Source: Sulfuritalea sp. (GTDB taxonomy: Bacteria; Pseudomonadota; Gammaproteobacteria; Burkholderiales; Rhodocyclaceae). Taken from it: a DNA stretch of 64,000 bases. This document shows, in pieces, positions 1 through 10,018 of this stretch (positions are counted from its first letter, which is position 1; every line of letters starts with the position of its first letter). The notes beneath the pieces were generated by a model. The model did no database searches. It was not told where the DNA came from and saw only the letters and a program-made list of their open reading frames with translations. The DNA is taken from the NCBI GenBank assembly GCA_016712985.1, contig JADJQA010000024.1:33372-97371 (forward strand), read 5' to 3'. A program made the translations under genes and the position numbers.

Positions 1-987
1 CTCGGCTACATCGGCAGCCACACCTGCGTGGAATTGCTTGGTGCGGGCCATCGCGTCACCGTGGTCGACAATCTCTTCAACAGCAAGCCGGCGGTACTCG
101 AGCGCATCGAGCGGATCGTCGGGAAACGGCCTGGCTTCGTCCAGGCCGACATCAGGAACCGCGCCGCGTTGACCGAGGCGCTGGCCGGATGTGACGCGGT
201 GATCCACTTTGCCGGGCTCAAGGCGGTTGGCGAGTCGGTGACCAAACCTGTCGACTACTACAGCAACAACGTGGCAGGCAGCATCGCGTTGTTCGAGGCG
301 ATGGCGCAAACGGGAGTCAGGACGCTGGTGTTCTCCTCTTCGGCTACCGTCTACGGGGATCCCCATGCCGTGCCGATCCGCGAGCACTTCCCGCTTTCTG
401 CCACCAATCCCTATGGCCGCTCCAAACTGATGATTGAGGACATGCTGCGCGATGTGGCCAAGGCGGATCCCGGCTGGAGGATTGCACTGCTACGCTACTT
501 CAATCCGGTCGGCGCCCATGTTTCGGGTCTCATCGGCGAGGACCCCAACGGCATACCCAACAACCTGATGCCCTTTATTGCGCAGGTAGCGGTGGGAAAA
601 CTCGAGCGGCTTTCGGTGTTTGGCAGCGACTACCCGACGCCGGACGGCACCGGCGTGCGCGACTACATCCATGTCGTCGATCTGGCTCGCGGTCACCTGG
701 CGGCACTGGGCGGCCTGGAGCGGGACGGTGGACTGCTGACGGTGAACCTCGGCACGGGCCGCGGCTACTCGGTTCTTGAGATGGTGGCCGCCTTCGAGCA
801 CGCCAGCGGCCGGCCCGTGCCCTACCGGATCGCGCCGCGTCGCGCCGGCGATATCGCCGTTTGCTACGCCGATCCCGTGCTGGCCGAGCAGATTCTCGGC
901 TGGCGCGCCGAGAAGGATCTCGCAACCATGTGTGCTGACGCCTGGCACTGGCAGCAGCAGAACCCGCAGGGCTATCCCGACAGTTGA
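1..987 (+). CDS. galE: UDP-glucose 4-epimerase, 5' end cut by window
   Basis: Interconverts UDP-glucose and UDP-galactose in the cytoplasm for surface polysaccharide precursors. The first codons in view read LGYIGSHT, the end of the GxxGxxG NAD-binding loop of this short-chain dehydrogenase family, so only a few N-terminal residues are missing. The catalytic tyrosine-lysine pair is visible in NPYGRSK, preceded by the serine-rich SSSATVYG. About 328 residues are present, close to the usual 335-340. It ends 31 bases before the convergently transcribed LolA-like gene. Family assignment is secure; some relatives act on UDP-GlcNAc, which cannot be excluded. Confidence 0.95.
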   Translation, partial: LGYIGSHTCVELLGAGHRVTVVDNLFNSKPAVLERIERIVGKRPGFVQADIRNRAALTEALAGCDAVIHFAGLKAVGESVTKPVDYYSNNVAGSIALFEAMAQTGVRTLVFSSSATVYGDPHAVPIREHFPLSATNPYGRSKLMIEDMLRDVAKADPGWRIALLRYFNPVGAHVSGLIGEDPNGIPNNLMPFIAQVAVGKLERLSVFGSDYPTPDGTGVRDYIHVVDLARGHLAALGGLERDGGLLTVNLGTGRGYSVLEMVAAFEHASGRPVPYRIAPRRAGDIAVCYADPVLAEQILGWRAEKDLATMCADAWHWQQQNPQGYPDS

Positions 988-1018
988 GGCACCGCACCTC
1001 CAGGTGATGCGCTGGCCG

Positions 1019-1852
1019 TCACTCGATCTTCTTCAGATATTCCTTGGTGAACATCCTGTCCGGGAGATCGCGCAGCTTCATGGCATCGTACTCAAGGATC
1101 GACTGTGCGCCGGCGCGCAAGGCATCGTCCATCACCAGCTTGGTCGGGCGGATCTTGCCGGCCATGGTCTTGAAATTCTCGTACTTGCAGGATTTCAACA
1201 GGCGGCCGGAAACCGAATAGAACTCGGCCTTGAGCGGGTAGGAGTTCTTCTGCTTGACCCAGTAGAGCACGCGCTGGTAGGTGACGCTACGGTCCACGGC
1301 GTTCAGTTCTAGAACGTGGTGGCTTTCGCCGTCGATGGTCTCGGTGCGCAGCAGTTTCGGCGTGTAGTCGCCGGAAAAGTTGGCCCGGGCCAAGTCGCCG
1401 TTCGCTACCTGTCCGGTCAGCCGTTGCGCCAGTGACAGGCGCACAGGCTGCGACACGCTGGGGAGGAACACCCAGAGATCGCGGCCGCTCATCAGTATGA
1501 TCTGGCCGCGCTCCGCCGCGGGCTCGGTCACGCTGATCACGGTCTTGTCATTACCTTTTGACATTACCTGGTACTTGCGCGCCTCGGTCGTCTGATCGGG
1601 ATTGCGCGATGTGATCGCGATATCCACCTGAAAGCTTTCACTGGGAAAGCGGATCTGGTCGGCGCGCTTCAGAATTTCCATGGCCTGTGCTTGTGTCGGG
1701 TCGGGCTGACCTTCCTGAGCCAGCGCGCGGACTGGCAGGGTCAGGGTGATCCCCGGCAAGGCAAGCAGCAGCGCCGCCGCCAGCCCGCCGGCTATCCCTT
1801 GCAACCGGGTGGACGTGCCGGCGAAAGGTTTCCGTGTCTTTTGATTCATCAT
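1019..1852 (-). CDS. LolA-like periplasmic outer-membrane lipoprotein-sorting protein
   Basis: The protein is about 277 residues with a clear Sec signal peptide (basic start, hydrophobic stretch ending near ALA-QEG). The mature part resembles the LolA-like beta domain (Pfam family of outer membrane lipoprotein-sorting proteins found beside RND or ABC exporters), with the typical IILMSGRDLWVFLPSV strand. The start at 1852 was chosen because GAGGA lies 7 bases upstream and the next residues form the signal peptide; a longer frame to 1912 is open but adds no signal-like sequence. It is divergent from the ABC ATPase over a 74-base gap, suggesting a shared role in moving a lipid or lipoprotein across the envelope. 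The substrate is unknown. Confidence 0.75.
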   Translation of the reverse strand: MMNQKTRKPFAGTSTRLQGIAGGLAAALLLALPGITLTLPVRALAQEGQPDPTQAQAMEILKRADQIRFPSESFQVDIAITSRNPDQTTEARKYQVMSKGNDKTVISVTEPAAERGQIILMSGRDLWVFLPSVSQPVRLSLAQRLTGQVANGDLARANFSGDYTPKLLRTETIDGESHHVLELNAVDRSVTYQRVLYWVKQKNSYPLKAEFYSVSGRLLKSCKYENFKTMAGKIRPTKLVMDDALRAGAQSILEYDAMKLRDLPDRMFTKEYLKKIE

Positions 1853-1926
1853 GCTCAATCCTCGCTTGCAATATAGTAAAGTACAGTTCAGGGCTGGCCT
1901 GCGGGCCGGCAAATTTGGAGCTACCG

Positions 1927-2736
1927 ATGAATGTCGTGCGGGTTGAGAGAGTATTCAAAGAGTACCTTCTCGGCAACCAGATCGTCCAAGCCCTCGCAAA
2001 TATTACACTGCAGATCGAACAGGGGGTTTTTCTTGCTATTTCTGGTCCGTCCGGGAGCGGCAAGACCACCTTGCTTAACATGATCGGCTGCATTGACATG
2101 CCGACGCAAGGGGAGATCTTCATCAACGACCAGGAGGTCACCGGGCTTTCGAGCGATGAGCTGGCGGACCTGAGGTCGCGAACAACCGGTTTCATCTTTC
2201 AGACTTTCAACCTGCTTCCGGTTCTTTCCGCGGCGGAAAATGTCGAATACCCGTTGCTGTACCGTAGCGATGTTTCCAAGGAAGAGCGAAAGCAGCGGGT
2301 CAATTATTTCCTCGACATGGTCGGCCTTTCAAAGTACAAGGGGCATCGGCCGAACCAGATGAGCGGCGGTCAGCGCCAGCGCGTGGCGATTGCCCGTGCG
2401 CTGGCGATTCAGCCGGCCATCATTCTCGCGGACGAGCCGACAGCCAACCTGGACAAGAGTACCGGCACGGAAATTCTTCACTTGATGCAGGAAATCAATC
2501 AGAAGCTGAAGACCACGTTTATTTTTTCGACGCATGATCAGCGCGTCGTGGATATGGCGAATCGGCTGGTGCGCGTCGAAGACGGTTCCATTCAGGAACT
2601 GGGCGTGCGCCGCGGCGGCGAGTGGGCAATAGCGAGGGTGCAGGATTACAAGGAACCGCCTGGCCCAGGTGAATTGGCGGCCAGCACTGGCGATGCTCGC
2701 GCCAGTCTCGGGGAAGTCGCCGGAGGTACGCACTAA
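1927..2736 (+). CDS. ABC transporter ATP-binding protein (LolD/MacB type)
   Basis: A 269-residue ATPase. Walker A GPSGSGKTT lies near residue 40, the signature SGGQRQR near 145, Walker B IILADEP near 165 and the switch histidine in FSTHDQ near 200. The sequence is closest in style to LolD/MacB/FtsE-type ATPases that drive mechanotransmission by an FtsX-like permease. ATG 1927 has GGAG 6 bases upstream. A C-terminal tail of about 45 residues beyond the usual LolD length is Gly/Ala rich. No permease gene is visible beside it; the next gene overlaps by one base and codes for an outer-membrane protein, so the partner permease must lie elsewhere. Confidence 0.9.
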   Translation: MNVVRVERVFKEYLLGNQIVQALANITLQIEQGVFLAISGPSGSGKTTLLNMIGCIDMPTQGEIFINDQEVTGLSSDELADLRSRTTGFIFQTFNLLPVLSAAENVEYPLLYRSDVSKEERKQRVNYFLDMVGLSKYKGHRPNQMSGGQRQRVAIARALAIQPAIILADEPTANLDKSTGTEILHLMQEINQKLKTTFIFSTHDQRVVDMANRLVRVEDGSIQELGVRRGGEWAIARVQDYKEPPGPGELAASTGDARASLGEVAGGTH

Positions 2737-4180
2737 TGAGGCTCTTCCGATCCGCATGGCTGTCGGCGCTGGCTGCGTCGTGTGGGGTAATACTGGCCAG
2801 CGGTGTTGCCGGTGCGGCGGAAACAGCCGCGGCTGCCGAGGATGATGAGGTCGAAGCCCTGATGCGGGAGGCCGCCGCCGACGATGCGCGCAACGCTGCC
2901 GCGCAACAGCCACCAGCGGCGCCTGGAGCCACCCCACCGGCCACAGCCGGAGCCCCTTTCGGCTTGCGGGGATTCGCCCAACTGGAGTTGGCCCGCGCGT
3001 ATCAAAGCCCCACGCACTGGTCGAAGACGCTCGGGCGTATCGAGTTCGGCAGCCAGGAAAGACGGACGACGGCCTCAAGTGGAAACTTAGCGCGCGCGTC
3101 GATTATGATCCTGTATTTTCGGTGACCGACTATTACAGCGTCGATGTTCGCAACGATCAGCAGTTCAACTTTCTGCTGCGCGAAAACTATATTGACAAGG
3201 GCTTCGGCGACTGGGAAATCCGGATCGGCCGGCAGCACGTGATCTGGGGCGAGATGGTTGGCCTGGTCTTTGCCGACGTGGTTTCAGCGCGCGACATGAG
3301 GGAATTCATTCTCCCCGAGTTCAACATTCTGCGCATTCCCCAGTGGGCGGCAAGGGCCGAATACTTCAGCGACAATTTTCACGGCGAATTGCTCTGGATT
3401 CCGGCTCCCACCGTTGACGAAACCGGCAAGCCGGGGTCGCTGTTGGACGGCAAGTCGGGGACGGAGTTTTTCCCCTACGCGCCGCTCCTCTTGGACTATC
3501 TGAACGAGGTCAAACCGGCTGCCAAGCTGAGCAACAGCAACTATGGTTTACGCGGCTCCTGGCTGACCAAGGGCTTGGATTTGTCGGCTTTCTACTATCG
3601 CAGCATGAACGTGGCGCCTACCTTCTATCAGGTATCGACACCGATGGGGCTGACCCCGGTCTCCTACGAGGCCCGGCATGATCGCATTTGGCAGATCGGT
3701 GGAACCCTGGCAAAGGATTTCGGCAGCGTGGTGCTGAAGGGTGAGACCATTTACACCCGCGGTCGTCGTCTTCCCTTGACCGTACTGCGCCCCACCCAGC
3801 CTGACGGTGTGGTGGAGCAAAACACCCTTGATTGGGTGGCGAGTCTGGACTTCTCTCTGCCATCCGAGACCCGAATCAACGTTCAGCTTTTTCAGAGCAT
3901 CATCAGCAACCGCGATCACGACGTGATTCCGGACAGGGTGGAGAGTGGCTACAGTTTCCTTGTCAATGGCAAGCTCACACCCAATCTCGAGGCCGAAATC
4001 CTGTGGTTGTCCAGTCTCAACCGCACCGACTGGATGGTGCGCCCCAAGCTGAACTGGACCTTCGAGAAGAACTGGCGCCTAGCCTTCGGCGTCGACGTCT
4101 TTTACGGTCCGCCTACCGGGTATTTCGGTCAATACGAAGCCAAGGACAGGGTGTATACCGAGATCAGACGTTCGTTCTGA
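2736..4180 (+). CDS. Outer-membrane beta-barrel protein (DUF1302-like), frameshifted
   Basis: The N-terminus has a signal peptide (AASCGVILASGVAGAAE) followed by an acidic, Ala/Pro-rich linker. From about residue 75 the protein shows alternating strands, e.g. GRQHVIWGEMVG, and ends in an aromatic residue (EIRRSF), as outer-membrane barrels do. The reading frame breaks near 3058: inserting one G in CAGGAAAG restores GSQGKTDDGLKWKLSARVDY, which joins the two halves into about 481 residues. Its ATG overlaps the ABC ATPase stop (TAATG), so the two are translationally coupled. The DUF1302 assignment is from pattern memory and is tentative; the likely role is outer-membrane exit for the exported substrate. 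Confidence 0.6.
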
Positions 4181-4204
4181 CCCCGCTATCAGAAAGCAGC
4201 CTTC

Positions 4205-5078
4205 ATGCTCGTCGATATCCTAACTCGGGGTGGCAAGAAGGATCTGGTTGTTCCCTATTTCACCTTCAGGCGGCTGCATTCGCATCAGGAAGACGCCCAA
4301 CTCTTCGCCGCGATAGCCAGTCTTCGGTACGAGGTGTATTGCGCCGAATGCAATTACCTCGATCAGTCGGAATACGAGAGCGGACTGGAAGCCGACCACT
4401 TCGACGAACGCTCCGTCCACATGGCGGCGCAAAGTCTCGATGGCCTGGTCGTGGGTACGGTGCGCCTTGTTCTCGCCAACCCGGAACAGGATTTCCCCTT
4501 CGAGGAGCACTGCTCGCTTTACCCGGACTTCAAGCTCCCGCCTCGGGAACAATCGGGTGAGATATCACGCCTCATCGTGAAAAAAAGCTTTCGCCGTCGT
4601 ACCGGCGACTCGCTACAGGGCGTCTCGAAGGAGTTCCAGGAAAAGGGCAGCGCCGTCGCCATCGTTCCGCAGACCAAGACCATTTCGGGCAAGAACCGAC
4701 GCACCAGCAGCCCGCTGATCATGCTGGGCATGTACCGCGAAATGTATCGCTTTAGCCGCAAGAACGGCGTTCGCTACTGGTATGCGGCGATGGAGAAGGG
4801 TCTGGCGAATCTTCTCGATCGCATGGGTTTCCATTTCGTCCCGGTCGGTCCGGAAACTGGACTATTACGGTCCGGTGACGACCTACGTGGCGGACCTGCG
4901 CGAGCTTGAGGTCAAATTAGGCGCCGCCAACAAGTTCATGCTGGCCTGGTTTCAGGACGAGCATATTTCCGACTGGCTGCTTGTCTCGACGCTGTTCAAA
5001 TTCACCTTCAGCCAGATTGTCGCAGCCCTGAAGCCGCGCGCGAAGACCTCGTCCAAGGGTAGTCCTCCGGCGCACTGA
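4205..5078 (+). CDS. PEP-CTERM/exosortase system-associated acyltransferase, frameshifted
   Basis: The N-terminal half contains RYEVYCAECNYLD and GEISRLIVKKSFRRR, hallmarks of the exosortase-associated, GNAT-like acyltransferase family related to N-acyl amino acid synthases. The frame is broken at the AAA run at 4854-4856: dropping one A joins FVPVGPE to LDYYGPVTTY and gives about 290 residues ending at 5078. This family occurs only in genomes with exosortase/PEP-CTERM sorting, so the organism probably has that system, although no exosortase lies in this window. It follows the outer-membrane protein by 24 bases and may be in the same transcript. The acyl donor and acceptor are unknown. Confidence 0.8.
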
Positions 5079-5193
5079 ACGCCGCTTCATGGTGCCTGGC
5101 CGCTCTTGACTTGCAGGCCCTTGCTTCTCGCCGGGAATTGCCCTGTGTGCATCGCTTGAACGTTCAGGCTTGACGCCGGTTTTCGGCGGTGGC

Positions 5194-5683
5194 TCAGGCG
5201 GCCGCGATGCGTCCGACGCGCTCCCTCTCTTCTTCGAGCAAGGCCGGCGCCTCCGGGGCGATCTTGCGGTCGGCGAAGGCGGCCTTGCGGATCAAGCTCC
5301 AGTATTCGAGCATTTCCAGCGGGCCGCGCTGGTCCAGTTCGGGAAGCAGCGACCCTGGGTCGAAGCCGGGATTGCGTTTGAGGAAGCCGACGAGAAGCGT
5401 GAAGGTTTGCGAGGTCGCCCTGGCGATCGAGGGTATCTTGTTCAGGCCCGATACGGCGCGGAACTAGTTGTTGCGGCCCGACCAGAGGAAGCTGCCGATG
5501 ATCGCCAGCGCGATCAGGTTGCAGGGGAAGGGCAGCGACCAGATGATCCAGAAGATCGGCTCGATGATGATCTCGCCGCCATCGCCGCCACTGCTACCGT
5601 CAAACCCGCCGCCGGCATCCAGGCAGAATATCCGCTTGCGTATTGCCGGACAGCGCTTGCTGGAACAGCATGGAATCGAGCAT
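5194..5683 (-). pseudogene. Broken gene for a small membrane protein
   Basis: Read on the minus strand from ATG 5683, a frame begins MLDSMLFQQALSG, then shifts by one base near 5630 into a Gly-rich linker and a hydrophobic segment (IFWIIWSLPFPCNLIALAII). It reaches TAG at 5466-5464 and continues in the same frame after that stop for about 89 well-coded residues (GFLKRNPGFDPGSLLPELD) to TGA 5194. The second part has no start codon before its middle. Codon use looks coding throughout. Either this is one protein broken by a frameshift and a nonsense codon, or a small membrane protein followed by an orphan fragment. I do not recognise the family. Confidence 0.4.
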
Positions 5684-5691
5684 GCTCCGCT

Positions 5692-5898
5692 GAACTCGGC
5701 AGGACTTTATCATGCCGCGCAACGGACGAACCCGTCACTGTCACCCGCGTTGACGGAAGGAACGTGGTTATCGTTTCCGAATCGGAGTGGGTGTCGATAT
5801 CCGAAACCCTGCACCTGATGAGCAGTAGCGTAAACGAGCAGCGGCCGAACCACGCGACTGCCGAAATCGTCGCCGAGATAGCCCGCCGCGCCGCCTGA
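5692..5898 (+). pseudogene. Phd/YefM antitoxin remnant, N-terminus lost
   Basis: The fragment contains EPVTVTRVDGRNVVIVSESE followed by WVSISETLHLMSS, which matches the C-terminal two thirds of YefM-type antitoxins (PVxITR.NG..VVMMS...Y.SL.ETLYLL). No usable start with the normal N-terminal DNA-binding segment is present; the longer open frame upstream reads through unrelated antisense sequence. The stop overlaps the start of a short downstream frame by one base, as in intact yefM-toxin operons. It looks like a decayed toxin-antitoxin module rather than an active one. Confidence 0.6.
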
Positions 5899-5957
5899 TG
5901 GACCTCTTCCTCGCCGCCAAGGCGCAGGAAGATCGTGCCCCCACTTTTTTCTCGTAA
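5898..5957 (+). pseudogene. Stub of the toxin frame coupled to the YefM-like remnant
   Basis: A 19-codon frame starts with an ATG overlapping the antitoxin stop (ATGA) and ends at TAA. Position and overlap suggest it is the first codons of the partner toxin, truncated soon after the start. The residues (MDLFLAAKAQED) are too few to assign a toxin family. Confidence is low and rests on the overlap only. Confidence 0.25.
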
Positions 5958-5971
5958 ACATGGCCAGAGGT

Positions 5972-6664
5972 CTACCGCCCGAGCATGGCCGGCAGCACCG
6001 AGAGATCGGCGATTTCGCCATCGGGCGTGGCCGGTATCCGCTCGGGGACCTGGGCGAAGCGGTTGCACCAGATCACGCGAAAACCGAAGGCCTTGGCCGA
6101 ATAGGCGTCCCAGCCGTTCGATGACAGGAAGCAGATACGCGACGGCTCAAGCTTGAGGCGCTTTGCCGCCAGCCCATAGACCGAAGGATGGGGCTTGTAG
6201 GTGCCGACTTCTTCGACCGAAAGCACGGCATCGAACACATCGTCCAATCCCGAGTTCCTGACCACCGCCGCAAGCATGTCCGGCGTGCCGTTGGACAGGA
6301 TCGCGAGCTTCATTCCGCGGTGCTTCAACTCACGCAGCATGGCCGGCACTTCGCCATAGGTGCCGAGCTGAAGGTAGAGTTTCATCAGGCGCGCGCGCAG
6401 GCCCGGAAGCTCGATCCGCAGACTCGCCAGGGCGAAGTCCAGCGCGTCGCCGGTGACCTGCCAGAAGTCGGCGTGATGCTGCGCCAGTCCACGCAGCCAG
6501 GTGTACTGGAGCTGCTTCAGGCGCCAAAGATCGGAGAGGCTTTGCCAGTCCTCGCCCAATTCATCCCGCGCCGCGCTGGCGGCGGTGTTGAAGTCGAACA
6601 GCGTACCGTAGGCGTCGAAAACGCAGGCATCGATATCTGGCAGGTGTTGTTCCGGCATGGTCAT
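5972..6664 (-). CDS. Haloacid dehalogenase, type II (HAD superfamily)
   Basis: A 230-residue cytoplasmic HAD enzyme of the L-2-haloacid dehalogenase type. Motif I is FDAYGTLFD with the nucleophilic Asp first, motif II is LSNG, motif III includes YKPHP, and the SSNGWDA segment is typical of type II dehalogenases. It would release halide from 2-haloalkanoic acids such as L-2-chloropropionate. ATG 6664 was chosen over the longer open frame to 6706 because family members start just before the PDIDACVFDAYGT strand; ATG 6658 is also possible. It stands alone between debris and the divergent helicase gene. Confidence 0.88.
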   Translation of the reverse strand: MTMPEQHLPDIDACVFDAYGTLFDFNTAASAARDELGEDWQSLSDLWRLKQLQYTWLRGLAQHHADFWQVTGDALDFALASLRIELPGLRARLMKLYLQLGTYGEVPAMLRELKHRGMKLAILSNGTPDMLAAVVRNSGLDDVFDAVLSVEEVGTYKPHPSVYGLAAKRLKLEPSRICFLSSNGWDAYSAKAFGFRVIWCNRFAQVPERIPATPDGEIADLSVLPAMLGR

Positions 6665-6874
6665 GTTGGCGATCCCGAGAGTTTGACGGCGACCCCTATC
6701 GTACAACTACGCCCGGCATGATTCGATCCGCGGCTTTCGTTCCCCGGATAAAATCCATCTTCCGAACCACCCTGGTCCGCACGCGGCGCGTTCCCGTCAG
6801 CGCCGTTCCTGCGCACTCCGCTTCGCGTGGCTCCCCGCGCATTGCATTTCTCAACCAGCCCGTTTCTCTCTGTC

Positions 6875-9492
6875 ATGCCACCCTCTACCAGTCAGTCCCG
6901 CAAGTCAGCCAAGCGGCCCAAGGCCGCGAAGACCGCAAGGGAGCCCAAGCTCTCCCGCACCCACGCCCCCCAGCATCTTTCGCCCGCCGACTGGCAGCGT
7001 GCGCTGCGCCGGCAGTTTGGCCGCGAACAGAGCTTCGGGCTGGAGAACCTGGGGTCGGAGCCGTTCTTCTCCGAATTTCGCGTCAGCAACCCGGCGTCGA
7101 AGACCCGCTATCGCGTGGTCATACGCGGGATGCGCCCCGGCGACAACTATTGCGCCTGCCCGGACTACGCCAGCAACGAGTTGGGCACCTGCAAGCACAT
7201 CGAGTTCACGCTGGCGGCCCTGAACGGAAGCGCGGCGCGAGGAAGGCGCTGGAGGCCGGCTACCAGCCGGCATTTTCCGAGTTGTATTTGCGCAACGGCA
7301 GCGACGGTGAAAGGCGGGCGGTGCATTTCCGTGGCGGCAGCGATTGTCCTCAGGCGGTGTTGAAGGCGGCGGCGCTGCTGTTCGACGAAGCCCGCGACTG
7401 GGCGCTGCGTGACGAGCGCTTCGACGAGCTCGAACGTTTTGTCGCAGCGGTGGCGAGAAGCGGCCACGAACTGCGCGCCTACGATGACGCTCTGGATTTC
7501 GTCGCCGGCCGGCGCGACGCGCAGCAGCGCGCTACGGCCATCGATGCCGCGTTCCCGCGCGGCGCGGCCGATCCGCGGTTGGCGAAGCTGCTGCGCGTGC
7601 CGCTGTATCCGTATCAGGCAGAGGGCGCGCTGTTCGCGGTGCGCACCGGACGCTGTTTGATCGGCGATGAAATGGGCCTGGGCAAGACCATTCAGGCCAT
7701 CGCCGCGACCGAGATACTGGCCAGGCTGTGCGGCGTAACGCGCGTGATGGTGATCTGCCCGACCTCCCTCAAGTATCAATGGCAGCAGGAGATCAGGCGT
7801 TTTTCCGGACGCGAGTCCCGCGTCATCGCGGGCGGCCGCGCGCAGCGGCAGAAAGATTATGCGGAAGACGATTTCTGCAAGATCACGAACTATGAAAAGC
7901 TCAAGCCCGACCTTGACCTGATCGCCGCCTGGACCCCGGAGCTGGTGATTGTCGACGAGGCGCAGCGGGTCAAGAACTGGAACACCATCGCCGCCCGCGC
8001 GCTGAAGCGCATCGACAGCCCCTATGCCGTCGTGCTTACCGGAACTCCGCTCGAGAACAAGCTGGAAGAGCTGATTTCCATTGTCCAGTTCGTCGATCAG
8101 CATCGCCTGGGGCCGACCTGGAAGCTGCTGCACGAACATCAGACCAAGGACGAGTTTGGGCGCGTCACTGGCTATACCGGACTTGAGAAGATCGGCGAAA
8201 CGCTGGCGACACTCATGGTCCGCCGTCGGAAGAGCGAGGTGCTGCGGCAATTGCCCGAGCGCACGGACCAGAATCTGCTCGTGCCGATGACCGAGGCGCA
8301 GATGCTGTTCCACGACGAAAACGCCGAGATTGTTGCCCAGATCGTGCAGCGTTGGCGGCGGATGAAGTTCCTCTCCGACACCGATCAGCGCCGTCTAACC
8401 TGCGCACTGCAAAACATGCGCATGTCGTGCAACAGCACCTACCTGCTGGATCAGGAGACCGACCACGGCGTCAAGGCCGACGAGCTGGCGGCGCTGTTCG
8501 ACGAATTGTTCGTCGAGCCCGAGGCCAAGGCCGTGGTGTTCTCGCAATGGACGCGCACCCATGAGATCGTGATTCGCCGGCTGGAAGCACGCGGCATCGG
8601 CTATGTCTGCTTCCATGGCGGCGTGCCTCCCGAGAAGCGCCCGGCACTGGTGGAGCGCTTCCGCGATGACCCGGATTGCCGCGTCTTCCTGTCCACCGAT
8701 GCCGGCAGCACCGGGCTGAACCTGCAACATGCGTCGACGCTGGTGAACATGGATCTGCCGTGGAACCCGGCGATCCTCGAACAGCGCAGTGCGCGCATTC
8801 ACCGCATGGGGCAGAAACGCCCGGTGCGGATCGTCAATTTCATATCCAAGGGCACCATCGAGGAAGGCATGTTATCGGTGCTGGCTTTCAAGCGTTCGCT
8901 GGCAGCGGGGATTCTGGACGGAGGCATCAGCGAAGTGGCGATGGGCGGCTCGCGTCTCAATCGCTTCATGAAGGATGTCGAGAACGTTACCGGCGCGATG
9001 GGCGAGGGTGAGGCGGTAACGCCAGCGGAGGAGATGGCCAACGTCGAAGCTGCCTCCGCTGCCGCGGAAGCAGCCGACGCCGCGCCGGAGGTGACCGCTG
9101 CCGCCGTCGAAGCAAGAGTCGGTGCCGGGGATACGGCGCGGGAGGGCGCAGCCACGGGAGACGCATCGTCGGGACTGGGCGACAGCGCGACGATCACGCT
9201 GGCGGACGCGCCCGAGGCAGAGGCGGAAGCTGTTGGCGAACCAGTCACACACGGCGCATCGGCCCCCGCCGATCCCTGGGGCCCGCTCTTGCAGTTTGGC
9301 GCCCAGTTCGCCGCCGCACTGGGCGCCGCCGCCTCGGCCGATCAGGAACAGACAAGCCATCCCTGGATCGAACGCGATGCGCAGACCGGCGCGCGCAAGC
9401 TCTCGGTGCCGTTGCCGTCGCCGGAAGCCGCGCGGCAGATTGCCGATGCCCTGTCCCTGATGGCGCAGGCCCTGCGCGGGCATCGGCGTTGA
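6875..9492 (+). CDS. SWIM zinc finger/SNF2 family helicase, frameshifted
   Basis: About 873 residues after correction. Near residues 85-105 a SWIM-type finger (CACPDY...CKH) is visible, then the SNF2 motor: DEMGLGKTIQA (motif I), VDEAQ (II), LTGTPLEN (III) and QRSARIHRMGQKRPVR (VI). The C-terminal 170 residues are Ala/Glu-rich low complexity. The frame breaks near 7225; adding one C in CTGAACGGAAG gives LNRKRGARKALEAGYQ and joins the SWIM part to the motor. Bacterial SNF2/RapA-like ATPases remodel nucleoprotein complexes; the exact role is unknown. The start at 6875 has no strong ribosome site, so a GTG at 6827 is an alternative. Confidence 0.85.
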
Positions 9493-9510
9493 GCGATGGA
9501 CCAGCCATAG

Positions 9511-9894
9511 CCATGTCCGCGTCTCCCGGTAAATGCCGAACTGGCCGGGCCGCTGCTGGCCCGGCGTAATGACGCCGAGTTGAAAGCAATTTGCAACAGG
9601 CACAGCGGGTCCGACTACGACGCCGACCAGGCCGCCGACAACGCCGAAGTGAAATCCATGCTGGAAGACATCCTGGGCATTGAACTCGGCGATGACGTGG
9701 ACATCGGCTCGCCCGAAGATGTGCTGCGCAGCGCCGAGGCGCAAATGAAGGAACAACAAACGCGCGACGAGGCCGGATGCGAGGTATGGGCCGGCCGCCG
9801 GGCCAGGCGCAAGAAATCAGCAAAACAACTCGCGGGACATCGCAGAAATCCAGCACGCGATTCGCGATCTGAAGAAGGATCTGCATGCATTAGA
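9511..9894 (+). pseudogene. Remnant resembling a J-domain-associated protein
   Basis: An open stretch codes ELAGPLLARRNDAELKAICN and, further on, SMLEDILGIELGDDVDIGSP, acidic and helical. As far as I recall, this resembles the middle part of betaproteobacterial proteins whose C-terminus carries a DnaJ-like helix. Here the 5' part is cut by a TAG at 9508 and the 3' part loses frame near 9780, after which another frame reads DIAEIQHAIRDLKKDLHA before stopping. Neither end is intact, so I treat it as a fragment. The family link is weak. Confidence 0.35.
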
Positions 9895-10018
9895 GCACCT
9901 GCGATAGTTGAAGGCTTGGCTCAAGGACATGCGGCGCCAACCGCGAATCGACGATTTCGGCGACTGCCCCTTCTGAAGCGTGGCGAAGGCAAACACCGCG
10001 CCACGCAAGCATTGCGTC

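Noticed and set aside
2700..5080. Programmed ribosomal frameshifting in the outer-membrane protein and acyltransferase genes
   Set aside because: Neither site has a slippery heptamer plus downstream structure, and similar single-base breaks occur in many unrelated genes of this window, so sequencing error is simpler.
5170..5898. The whole 242-codon plus-strand frame as one gene
   Set aside because: Only its last 60 or so codons resemble a protein family (YefM); the first two thirds are antisense to better-coded minus-strand sequence.
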